NCBI GenBank assembly: GCA_025617745.1
Contig: CM046858.1
Span: 30,332,534 to 30,396,533, forward strand
Origin: Heliocidaris erythrogramma
Taxonomy: Eukaryota > Echinodermata > Echinoidea > Camarodonta > Echinometridae
Reading direction: 5' to 3'
Length of the DNA: 64,000 nucleotides
Shown here: piece by piece, positions 54,767 through 64,000 of the stretch
Position numbering within the stretch: position 1 is the first letter of the stretch
How the letters are laid out: each line of letters begins with the position of its first letter
Translations under genes and position numbers: made by a program
The notes under the pieces: generated by a model
The model's database searches: none
What the model was told of the DNA's origin: nothing
The model's input: only the letters and a program-made list of their open reading frames with translations

Positions 54767-55800
54767 TACTTAAAATTTTCTGTAGAATCTGATTTTTTGT
54801 GCTATATCCCCTATTTTGGGGGTGCTGAACATGAATTTACTTGTTGCCATTTTTCTAAATGACGTCTTCGGCCGTAACGAAATATTTTCTAAAAAATAAC
54901 ATATATCTCTTAACAAACAACATAAAAATATAATGTTAGTGATGAAGTGTATCAATTTCAGGCTACCCGTTCAATTAAAATCAAAATCACAGTTGTCAAA
55001 GGTCATGTTATGCTCAAAAAGGGCCGTTGCTATGGTAACGCCTAATTTTTTTCAGAAAATAGCATATTTCTGCAATAAAAACATAAAAACATAATGGAAG
55101 TGTTTAAATATATCTATTTCATGCCAAAACTTTGATTTCCATCAAAATATTGGTCTTGCAAAGTCATATATGTGCCACAACATGGTCGTTGCTATGGCAA
55201 CAATATGGCTGAAATTGGTATTTTAAGAAAAAAAATATAGCATTTCTGTATCAAAACAAAACATACAACATAATAAGAAATGCCTAAGTACACATACTGT
55301 CCACTTTCTGATTCTTTTCATTCTAGGTGTAGATTTTGAAGTAATAGTCATGCCTGATAGGACAGTTGCTATGGCAACAAATGATGCAAAAGTTAAAGTA
55401 GGTATGCGTAGCTTATGAAATTCATTTCAGTGCATTTGTTAACATACCTAAAATCTACCTCCTCCCCTTGGACATATTTTTTTCCTCACTCTGTTCTTTC
55501 TTATTACCTAGTTGTCTTGGCCATCAATATCATTATCTGCCTCTTTGCCATAAAAAAAGGGATGGTGGATAAACGTGCCAGAGACGTTACCACGGTAACA
55601 AATTAATTTCACGAAGTAAAATGTCTCTGAGTAAACCACGTAAAGGCATAAAGTTAATATCTAAGAACATCTCTTCCAGCTACTAGTTAGGCCGCAATTA
55701 ACATCTGAATTATCCCAGTTCATAGTTATGCTAAAAAATGGCCGTTGCTATGGTAACGTCTGAATATTCAGAAAAGCATGTATTTGTAATGGAACAATCA
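54767..55800 (+). repeat. Left array of element 2
   Basis: Palindromes lie at 55026 (gttgctatggtaac), 55188 (gttgctatggcaac), 55365 (gttgctatggcaac), 55586 (gttaccacggtaac) and 55744 (gttgctatggtaac), with a half-site near 54872. The spacing is about 155, 162, 177, 221 and 158 bp. Each unit also has tcaaa-tcat phrases and an aaaacata-taat word. The array is cut at about 55800 by a LINE fragment. Confidence 0.8.
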
Positions 55801-55802
55801 AT

Positions 55803-57330
55803 CAAGTCAGGCAGAATTTCCGAGATCCATGGATAAGTTCTTTCCAGCAACCTTTGTCATTCATAAGTTCAGCGATGCCTCGCGTCTCCTGGAGACCAGT
55901 GTCCATCGTTAATGAATCGACATGTCCTCCTATGTCTCCCTCTTCTTGCTTCTCCATGAAGGGCCACTCAGTGTAGTGTGAGTTCTGGTTGCCTTTGATC
56001 ATGCCCTGAAGGCTTCAATCTCCTCTGGGTTACTTTGGAGCTGACGTTTGGAAGGTTTCCCTACAGCTCCGAGTTCCTCAATCTTGTTGCGAATTGGTTG
56101 ACGTTCAGAGCCATCCTTTAACATTCTAGTGTAGCGCCCATCAACCATCTGAGTAAGTCTCTTTGTAAGGGTCCAGGTCCCTGACCAATACAACAAAACA
56201 TACTCCACCGTAGCTGTGAAGAGACTTATCTTTAGGACTTTACGGAGGTCTGATTCCCACACCGACTTCAAGCTGTAGCATGCTGCCCAGGCGTTCTTCA
56301 CCCTATCCACAACGTCATCCTCTGTGTTCCTGATCTTTGCTCCCAAGTACAGGAAGTCATCCACCAATTCAATTGGCTTCCCACCAGCACTCACGATTCC
56401 CTCTGGCTCCAAGACGTTCTCCAGCAGATAGTCTTGCTCTCATTTATCCGCAGTCCTACATTCATAGCTACCCCTCCACCTCTCCCAGTAAATCCTCTGC
56501 CTCCTTTACTGTGATTGCCAACAGAACTATGTAGTCAGCAAACTGAGCATCTGATATCTTCTTAGCCTTAACTCTCCTGCTCCAAGGTGGAGTTACGGTG
56601 AAGCCAGAGTCATGGTGTTTCTCCAGTGCCAGGGTCAATTACGATCAAAAAAAGATATGGAGCTAATGTATCACCCTGGAGTACTCCAGTCTGTAACTCG
56701 AACTCTGTCAGCCCATCGGGTGTGATAACCTGGGCTTTGGTGTTTGTGTACAGCAGGGATATCAGGTCCATCTTCTTGGGGGTTCCATAAGCCCATACAA
56801 TGTTCATCAGGCAGTTTCGGTCTACTGAATCAAAGGCTTTTCTAAAGTCATTGAACACCATGACAGCAGGGAGGCCCTTTGCTCTGGCACCCTCAAGAAT
56901 GCTCCTGACTAGTGGCGGATCTTCCCTCTCTAAAGCCATTCAGGCTGTCTCTGAGCTGCTTCTCAATCTCTTGCTGGATTCGGTTCAGAATCATCCTGTT
57001 GAGGGTCTTTGCAGCAATGCAAGTAACGTTAGTGAGATGCCCCTGTAGTTGTTGGTGTTAGTAAGGTCACCTTTCTTTGGTACTGGGACAGTGTTACTTA
57101 TCCTCCATTGATCTGGGAAAACACTCTTCTCAAGTGCCTGATTACAGAACTCCAGGCTGATATCACTAAAATCCACATCTCTTCATCACCTCCCGCGACA
57201 CTCCATCATATCCATACCCCTTACCCTCCTTGACCCCCCCCCCCCCCCCCCCCGCTGGCTCTCTTAAGCTCTTCACTGGTAAAGGGCCTGTCTCGATATC
57301 CATTTCTTTGAATAGCTGCCTGATCACCCT
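55803..57330 (-). pseudogene. RTE-like LINE reverse transcriptase, fragmented
   Basis: On the minus strand: VFPDQWRISNTVPVPKKGDL (57176-), the first catalytic block FNDFRKAFDSVDRNCLMNIV and GVLQGDTLAPYLFLIVID (56939-56610), then VDDFLYLGAKIRNTEDDV, ESDLRKVLKISLFTATVEYV and GTWTLTKRL (56412-55999), and the tail MDTGLQETRGIAELM (to about 55810). The catalytic YADD region falls in a broken part near 56500-56600. A C19 run (about 57235-57253) interrupts the 5' part. At least four frame breaks exist. Confidence 0.8.
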
Positions 57331-57341
57331 GGTGTTCTGAT

Positions 57342-57690
57342 ATAATAATAATAATACATGACATTTATATAGCGCTAATTGCCAAAGCCTCTAAGCGCTT
57401 ATAGAGTGATAGTAAGAGAGAGATACCAGAACAATTACACATACTGAGAAACTACAAAGAGCAAAATATAACAAGATACATGTACACATTATGAATAAAC
57501 AGATTTGAACAGATGGGTTTTTAACATTGTTCTAAAAATGTTCACATTGTCGGCTTTACGAATTTGGTGCGGTAAGTTGTTCCAGAGTGATGAGGCAGCA
57601 AATGAGAAAGATCTTTGACCGTAGGCTTTAGAAGAAATCTTTGGAATTTGAAGGAGAAATATGTGGGAGAGGTTTGTCCTAGTAAGGTCT
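57342..57690 (-). mobile_element. 5'-truncated L2-like LINE 3' end
   Basis: On the minus strand the end of an ORF2 is readable (GQRSFSFAASSLWNNLPHQI, then KTHLFKSVYS and stop). A ~170-bp 3' UTR follows with gcgcttagaggctttggcaa and tagcgctatataaatg, and a (tta)n tail at 57342-57356. It interrupts the RTE-like LINE: the piece at 57700-57853 belongs to that older element. Confidence 0.8.
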
Positions 57691-57699
57691 TAAAATGGT

Positions 57700-57853
57700 T
57701 CAGCAACTTCCCCTTCCTACTCAAGGCCTGTTCTTTGATCTGACTCGAACTCCCTCTCTTCTTCCCCGTGATCTCGTTGATGATCGTCAAACTCCCTATG
57801 CTTTTACAACTGTCTGCTGCTCTCTCAACTCTCCAGATCTTCTCAATCAGCAA
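57700..57853 (-). pseudogene. RTE-like LINE linker fragment
   Basis: It reads SIGSLTIINEITGKKRGSSS and SRKGKLLNHFKTLLGQTS, the segment between endonuclease and RT in this LINE type. It is the continuation of 57330-55803 across the inserted L2-like tail. Confidence 0.65.
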
Positions 57854-57859
57854 AGACTC

Positions 57860-59800
57860 CTCCCTAGCTTTAGTGCAGTTGGCACGAGGTCTTCCTTCCT
57901 CTCCTCAACACACTTCTTCTTCTCTCCGAAGGATCAGCACAGAACTCGTCCATAGCAGCTCTTAGGTGTTCTCTGGCTGCACACACTCTGGGATCTTCAG
58001 AGTAGTCATCTGCCATCTTCCTCTTCCTCTTCAGCACCAAGTCCTCTCCAGCTTCTGTTACTGCAGTGGTGAAGTGAAGAAACTATAGTTGATAAAGTAG
58101 GCATTCCCCATTCGTTTTGTACACAGAACTCAGAAATTCTCCATTTTCGGGCTGACATGAGGTCACAAAAGGTCATGTAACTTGGTAACGGTATGACCGA
58201 TTTTTTAAAACATGATGTCACAAGATGTAGAAGACTTGAAAGAAAAACTCAGAAAATGGCGTGGCGTGAAATGCAGTGGTTCGAAACGCGTGGCGATATT
58301 TGTCTCAGAGCCCCCCCCCCCCCCCCCCAGTACAAAGGGTTAATTACCCAGGTATCAGCTGTTATGATATAACTGTTTGGTATTAAACAGATGATGGGTG
58401 TTGAATATTGGAATTTAAAAAAAACATACACTTTCTGGCTGACATCATGAAAATGGAAAATCAAATGTGCTTTTCTGCAAGATTCCCAGTCGATAAAGGC
58501 CGTGGTTATGCCAGACAAGGGTCATTGCTATAATAAACCTGTGATATACAAAGAGAATGTGTAACAAGATTATTTTTGAATAATTGACAACATTTGGTAG
58601 TGGATTTGTAGCTGAATCTGGACTGTTGCCGAACAACGTTCAGCTGCAAAAAAGGGGGGAGTTAAAAGTATGCGTGCTAGGTCTACAAAATTAATGGGTA
58701 TAAGCGTAATATTGGTTGCTTCAAAATTTTATCCTCCCGCCCTCCTATGTAACATCTTAATGCATGTTGTAGGATATGAACTTGTAGATCTTGCCCATCA
58801 ATAGAGGCTTTTCAGTTCCTGCAGATTATTGAAATGGCCTAGAGGATGATTATTGCATGTTCCAGCTAGCAAGGTCTTATCTGCAACTAATAGGTGCCCT
58901 TTCAAGGTCACAACTGAGTCCTACAAAGTGTTAAACCTTAGTATCAATGAACACAGGAGGAAAACTGCTAGAGGAACTGGTAGATCTAGTCTCCTTCTGG
59001 GCCTGACTTGATCTAGATCTAGTTTATATGCATTTACCTAGGTCAGAGCAGAATTGGAGACCTCATAGGGTGGCTCCAGACCTCCAGGTTCATGTAAGCA
59101 TCTGAGAATGCAATCTTCGAAGATCAGAGTAACAACCGCTGCATGCAGGGCTGTGTGACATCTACTCAGACATTAGAGGCAGAGTTGTCTGCTATTTTCA
59201 AGGGAGGTTGAAGCTGGAGTTTCAGAAAAAGGATTTGTTGGCATTATTTGCGTTTGCCCAGATATTTTCAAAACTGGCATCGGAAACTGGTTTCATTTTA
59301 CCATTCTTTTTTGTTGTTGTTTTTAACCACGATCTACGTACATGTATTTAATGTTTTCAAATTGCTATAAATATTGTAAATATTGAAATGTATTGCCTCT
59401 TGTTATTAGTAAGTAATAATACAATCATATCACATCAATCACATCAAAAGAGCCTCCTTTGAAGCCCACACTATCTACATGTAGGCAGGCTGTTCAATTC
59501 ATGGATATTTTCATAACAAACCGGCAGATGATAGCTACAAAAGGCTAATAGGCTTATAGAAGAAGATAAAGGAAAAAAGGTGTCTAATACGACAGGGCAG
59601 TATTGCAGTAGATGTACTCCGTTTGTTTTCAGTGTATTTGTTTACTATCACCATTGAGTTTGATGTCCTTTTGAGGGAGGATTGCGTTTATTCGTTGGAG
59701 TATGACCTTCGCCCCTTTTGGCCAGTATCTTGTTAGTATGATCAAATAAACGGTTGGTAGACATGATTGTGGCTGGTAGTCGTTCAATGATGTCATGGTT
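57860..59800. other. Central part of element 2, no gene
   Basis: No protein domain is recognised. Degenerate X-box words (ggtcattgctataataaacc near 58518, aacttggtaacgg near 58180) suggest decayed array units. A C-run lies at about 58311-58328. The 58680-59640 part is unique-looking. Confidence 0.5.
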
Positions 59801-61611
59801 GCAGCGGCGGGATAATAATGTCATATCAGGACGTTGCCGTAGCAACAGCCATGTTTTGCCATAAAGCTGCCTATGAATAACTAACAATTTAATGAATATC
59901 AAAGAGGTACGTTGAACTACATTTGATATATTCTTGAACACTTGTATTATGCTTTTATGTATGTTATATTTAGATATACATGTATGTGAAGGCTATACAT
60001 TTTTCTTTCAAAATTTCAAAATTTAACTGATCGATTACCAAGGCAATGTATCTGGAATGTTTGGATTTATCACTCACCACCAGTTTAACAGCAATCAGGG
60101 AAGATTATGACAAAGAGTCTGTTGGTAGATCCCATTAGAGAAAACTGTGTCACGGGTGGGAGTACACTTTCTACATATTAGCCCATGCATTTTTTATTAT
60201 TGATTCATAAGTCGAGCATACTTTCTTTTATTTTTTTTCACATCAATGTGTTGTCATAGCAACTATTCTATCAGACATGACTGTTACCTAAAAAATATAT
60301 CAAAAATACATCTTTATTGAAAATAATTGGAGAGTTGGAAATTTGTAACATTTTTACTACTTTCTTAGACAATGTTTTTTGTGTTAGTGTTAAGATAGAG
60401 AAATACCATATTTTTCCTCAAAATATCAGTCTAAACCTGGTCGTTGCCATAGTAACGACCATATTATGGTATAAATACATTGTTGTAAGACTTTGCATGA
60501 CCAAGGTTTTGATGGCAATCAAATTTGGAGCATGAAACGGACAAACGAACACACTTGTTATGTTAATACGTTGTTGCATCATAAATATATTGGCATTTTC
60601 TAGAAATTCAGATATTACCATGGCAACGGCCAATTTGGAGCATAACCATGACCTTTGATAAGCCAGATGTTAACTGCAAGGTAATGTGCAGCTTGAGAGA
60701 TTCTGAGACATTAACGACATGTATTTATGTTGTATGTATTTATATTTATGAAAAATATGTTATTATCTGAGAAGTAATTTGTTACCATGGCAATGTCTTT
60801 AGCACTTTCATCCACCACCAAATTGATGGCAAATAGGCACATAATGATGACTGATTCATCTGGGTAACCAACAATAACAGAATGGATGAAACTGTGCCTA
60901 AGAGGATGGGGTACGTTTTGGGTATATTAGCCTATACACTTTTGTTATTGATTTCATAAGCCATTCATACCTAACTTTAACTTTTGCATCATTTTGTTGC
61001 CATAGCAACTGTCAAATCAGGCATGACTGTTACCTGAAAATCTTCATCTAGACCTAAAAGAATTTGAAAGTGGAAAGTATGTGTACTTAGACATTTTTAT
61101 TATGTTTTCTTTTTTGTTCTGATACAAAAAAGCTATATTTTTTCTTAAAATACCAATTTCTTCCATGTCGTTGCCATAGCAACGACCATGTTGTGGCATA
61201 AATATGACTTTGCACGACCAAGACTTCGATGGAAATCAAAGTTTTGGCATGAAATAGATATATTTATACACTTCTATTATGTTTATGATTTTTCATTACA
61301 GAACTATGCTATTTTCTGAACAATTTTAGGCGTTACCATAGCCACGGCCCTTTTGAGCGTAACCATGCCCTTTGACAACTGAGATTTTGATTTTAATCAA
61401 ACGGGTAGCTTGAAATTGATACACTTCATCACTAACATTATATTTTCATGTTGTTTGTTAAGAGATATGTTATTTTTTAGAAAATATTTCGTTACCATGG
61501 CAACGGCCGAAGACGTCATTTAGAAAAATGGCAACAAGTAAATTCATATTCAGCACCCCCAAAATAGGGGATATATCACAAAAAATCAGATTCTACAGAA
61601 AATTTTAAGTA
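59801..61611 (-). repeat. Right array of element 2 (inverted)
   Basis: Palindromes lie at 59833, 60250, 60443, 60613, 60781, 60996, 61170, 61332 and 61491. Read inward from the end, spacing is 159, 162, 174, 215, 168, 170 and 193 bp, the mirror of the left array over the first five units. The outermost unit ends in aacggccgaagacgtcattt, shared with 54855-54875 on the left. Confidence 0.85.
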
Positions 61612-61620
61612 ACCTTTTAA

Positions 61621-62144
61621 CTTGCCATATACTATACACAATAAGAGGAGGTGCAATACATAGTGAGGAATCCCATTGTCTATTCAATGGAGAATACACG
61701 ACAATCAAAGCACTGCTTCCACTATTGTTGGTCCAACTCTTTACAACAATGCAGACTAGCAGAAAAGAGCATGGTGTACATGACTGTGCAACATCGAGTA
61801 TGGCTCCTTCCAGCTATAACAGTCCAAGTTAGCAAGGTGAAAAATAGGACCAAGGAATAAATGATGATGTACGATGAACCAGAGTTCAAACTTTGTCCGG
61901 CAGAATCTAAAATGTATAACTGCTATGCTGGTAATGTTAAAAACACAAACAGAAAAGAATATTCCATTCAAAAATTAAATTAGAAGAGACAGGTTCCAGA
62001 GCTGCTACTCCCTCAAAGAGCGCTAAGGTAAAAAAAAAAAATCAATTTGTGTTTGATTGATTATCCGATTTTGCTCAAACTTTCATTGATCTGGCTCTTT
62101 ATTTTTCGGCTTCTTTTAAAATCAACTTAGTATCAGGTGGACTT
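61621..62144. other. Gene-free stretch
   Basis: No gene is supported. The overlapping ~70-codon ORFs at 61651-61860 and 61756-61971 lie on opposite strands without family resemblance. Confidence 0.45.
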
Positions 62145-62330
62145 TCCCTTTAATGCCCAACTGAAAAGTAGGAATGGTACAATATATTATAAATTATATT
62201 CTCATTCTAATTTCCCTAAATGTTTCCTTCAAATTTTGCATGAGATTTATGGAATATTCAACTTTAAAAGGATGACTTTGAAAGAAATGTTAGGTTTATT
62301 TAATATTGAAAGCTAATCTGTCAACAGCAA
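62145..62330 (+). repeat. Segment duplicated from 50960-51375 (empty site)
   Basis: It contains ttaatgcccaactgaaaagt, ctaatttccctaa, aaattttgcatgaga and tggaatattcaactttaaaa, in the same order as the first copy but without the Tc1-like MITE. The junction at about 62249 marks the pre-insertion sequence. Confidence 0.6.
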
Positions 62331-62701
62331 TGAACCAAAACACAAAAGAGCTGTTTGTTTATTTACGCTTTAAGGCGCTTCTCATTCAGAAAGAATATTT
62401 GCGCCTTAAGCTTTTCAGTTCTGCTTGTTTTATCAAGAAGGGAGTTACTGTCATGTGCACTGGGGAACTTAAATCATTTTGTCACTGGTACTTCGGTCGA
62501 TCTTACAATTTTGATGAAAAAAAAAACCCAGCTTTGAATTGTGTTATTCATCAGCTAAAGTCAAAAGAGACTGGTGTTAATTTTTCCCGGTTACCAAACA
62601 TGCCAAACCGTCATTTTGCTCTCGATTTAAAAAAAAAAAATTTTAATGCAGCAAAATCTTACATTCACCTATGCAAAATAAAGAAAAAAGACATCAAGTG
62701 A
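62306..62701 (+). CDS. Hypothetical ORF, unrecognised
   Basis: A 131-codon frame rich in lysine, with segments such as GVTVMCTGELKSFCHWYFG and ALNCVIHQLKSKETGVNFSR that look protein-like. I recognise no family. The A-runs at about 62518 and 62630 lie in the frame and may mean the ORF is fortuitous or partly decayed. Confidence 0.25.
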   Translation: MKANLSTAMNQNTKELFVYLRFKALLIQKEYLRLKLFSSACFIKKGVTVMCTGELKSFCHWYFGRSYNFDEKKNPALNCVIHQLKSKETGVNFSRLPNMPNRHFALDLKKKNFNAAKSYIHLCKIKKKDIK

Positions 62702-62709
62702 GAAGAGAC

Positions 62710-63381
62710 ACAACATATTTGAAAAATTAGATCATTTTTTTTTTTAGATTTTTTTTTCATGGGGGGGGGGGGGGAGGGTGGGGCAAGGGTTTAGAGTGAA
62801 TTTGTTCTAACGAGCTTTAAAAAACTTTTGGCTACCCGACGACAGGTTATACAAATTAAAATTTACCAATAAAACCACACCCTTATTTACACCACTGGGA
62901 CACTTGTTTGATAAAAAAAAAGATATTTTAGAAACAGAGGGGGAGAGAGAGAGAAAAAAAGAAAGAAAGGAACCACTTTTTTTCTAGAGAAGGAGATGAA
63001 AAAAAAGTCTGGGAAGAAAGTAAAATGTAAGAAAGGAGTCCGAGTGAGGAGAAAGATTGGTAGATATAAATTACGGAGGGGGGGGGGGGGGGGGGGTAAA
63101 GGCAGAAATATATTCCCACTGTAAACTTATTAACAAAAAGACAAAAGATAATTTCATTAAGGCCTAACGGGGAGGGAAAGAGAGATGGCGATGGCAATAA
63201 AGGAAGTGGTGTGATTATTATTTTTAAAAGAAGTTCAATGATTTGATTCTATTTGAATTGGTTTATTTATCTTCATTTTACATCCATATGAGGGAGGGGA
63301 ATTGCAGAGAAAATAACAGATATTCAGAGAGGAAAGAGAAAAAGCGAGCGAGAGAAAGAAAGACTGACAGGAACGTCAACG
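62710..63381. other. Gene-free stretch with G-runs
   Basis: T-runs and a G14 run near 62761, a G20-type run near 63078, and a purine-rich patch (62930-63050). The proline/serine-rich minus ORF here is a compositional artefact. Confidence 0.5.
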
Positions 63382-63540
63382 ATGTCTAAAGGAATATCGT
63401 TTGTAAAAAAGAAATACACTAAAGGAAAAAAGAAACTTATAAAAGTTCAAGAGATCACCAAATTAAATTCTCTGCATGGAAATGTACCAAATTTGGATAT
63501 AATGTTGATTCAATGCATGGCTTTAAATGACAGTCAATAA
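63382..63540 (+). CDS. Small basic ORF with overlapping poly(A) signal
   Basis: A 52-codon ORF starting MSKGISFVKKKYTKGKKKLI and ending IMLIQCMALNDSQ. Its stop codon is inside an AATAAA (63536-63541). The composition is protein-like and the amino end very basic. No family is recognised. It could be a last exon or a chance ORF. Confidence 0.25.
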   Translation: MSKGISFVKKKYTKGKKKLIKVQEITKLNSLHGNVPNLDIMLIQCMALNDSQ

Positions 63541-63641
63541 AAAGTTTTCTTCAATGCCACAAAAGAAATGTGCACTGAAGCAAAGGACTCTCTAATCCCC
63601 AAGTCACAAAGACAAACTGCAGCCTTGTACACCATATGCAT

Positions 63642-64000
63642 GTCAATGAATGAAACAAAAGAATTTCAAAAGGGATTTGCACCCCTCGAGCAAGAGGATA
63701 TTGATGTTCTGCCATGGTTCGCCCGTTCACCAGACCTTTCCCCAATTGAACATCTCTGGGAAGAGCTTGGTCGACGTGTGTCAAGGCGTGACAATCAACC
63801 CATCAATAGGGAGACGCTCATTGCAGCACTGCAAGAGGAATGGAACAATGTTCCCCAGGCTACCATCGCGAATCTGATCGGAAGCATGCGAAGACGGTGT
63901 ACAGCTTGCCAGCAAGCTAGAGGTGGACATACTGGCTATTAATCTGTTTGGATATGAACTTGCAAATCCCTTTTGAAATTCTTTTGTTTCATTCATTGAC
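63642..64000 (+). mobile_element. Tc1-like element, internally deleted
   Basis: The ends are perfect 40-bp inverted repeats (63642-63681 and 63961-64000), starting gtcaatgaatgaaacaaaag. The right repeat ends exactly at the window edge, so the repeat may continue outside. Between them is only the 3' end of a transposase gene. It would be mobilised by a full-length Tc1-like relative. Confidence 0.85.
63683..63942 (+). pseudogene. Tc1-like transposase, carboxyl fragment
   Basis: It reads DVLPWFARSPDLSPIEHLWE, containing the last catalytic acidic residue (E of PIEHLW) of the DD34E/D triad, then LGRRVSRRDNQPINRETLIA and a carboxyl helix with SMRRRCTAC, ending at a stop before the right repeat. 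The DNA-binding domain and the first two catalytic aspartates are deleted. The ORF's first codons (63568-63680) belong to the flank and the left inverted repeat. Confidence 0.85.

Larger units (their letters stand above)
54763..61614. mobile_element. Long-inverted-repeat element 2 with X-box palindrome arrays
   Basis: The ends are inverted: gggatacttaaaattttctg at 54763 and its near-complement ending in ttttaagtaacc at 61614. Both are bordered by ttttaa (54757-54762 and 61615-61620), i.e. a TTAA-type target. The outer ~125 bp of the arms are almost identical. Each arm is an array of 156-221 bp units, each with one GTTGCTATGGCAAC-type palindrome, and the spacing series of the right arm mirrors the left. 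The centre has been invaded by LINE fragments. No transposase is visible. Confidence 0.8.

Overview
The window is animal (metazoan) DNA with no identifiable single-copy host gene. It is AT-rich and intron-style gene-poor, and it is packed with non-LTR retrotransposons, tRNA-derived SINEs and inverted-repeat DNA elements. A marine invertebrate is likely, most probably an echinoderm such as a sea urchin. The grounds are recurrent acatgta and taggcct words, a LINE carrying a 2A peptide, SINEs ending in tatatagcgc, and many TTAA, TA, 8-bp and 9-bp target-site families. The species call is an inference; a mollusc, amphioxus or hemichordate is not excluded.

Layout. 1-9.2 kb: small dispersed repeats and MITE-like elements, plus a LINE reverse transcriptase tail (2.9-3.3 kb). 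9.26-15.23 kb: a large element whose two arms are inverted tandem arrays of a ~356-bp unit; each unit holds two RFX/X-box-like palindromes. 16.80-19.01 kb: a 2.2-kb near-palindrome with a perfect 9-bp target duplication. 20.24-22.87 kb: a 2.6-kb element with ~265-bp terminal inverted repeats, an 8-bp target duplication, a polypurine tract and a nested TTAA element. 23.04-29.54 kb: a CR1-like LINE (minus strand) inserted in a 26-bp minisatellite and then invaded by several DNA elements. One of these carries the first exon of a RecQ-type helicase. 30-39 kb: hAT-like elements with target duplications, a second TTAA element, a SINE and hairpin repeats in otherwise featureless DNA. 39.3-45.1 kb: an I-group LINE with an intact-looking zinc-knuckle ORF1 and a broken ORF2 with an RNase H domain. 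47.6-50.25 kb: a 5'-truncated CR1/L2-like LINE. 51.75-54.76 kb: an L2-like LINE with a 2A motif. 54.76-61.61 kb: a second long-inverted-repeat element built on the same X-box palindrome plan as the first but with a different unit sequence. 62-64 kb: short unrecognised ORFs and a Tc1-like deletion derivative with perfect 40-bp inverted repeats.

How the parts work together. The coding capacity seen is almost all retrotransposon (endonuclease, reverse transcriptase, RNase H, RNA-binding ORF1) and mostly broken. The DNA elements are non-autonomous and would need enzymes supplied from elsewhere. The strongest candidate for an undescribed system is the pair of multi-kilobase elements at 9.3-15.2 and 54.8-61.6 kb. 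Their mirrored arms carry GTTNCCATGGNAAC-type palindromes at regular 160-185 bp spacing, as if RFX-site arrays on a nucleosome-scale pitch were themselves the mobile unit.
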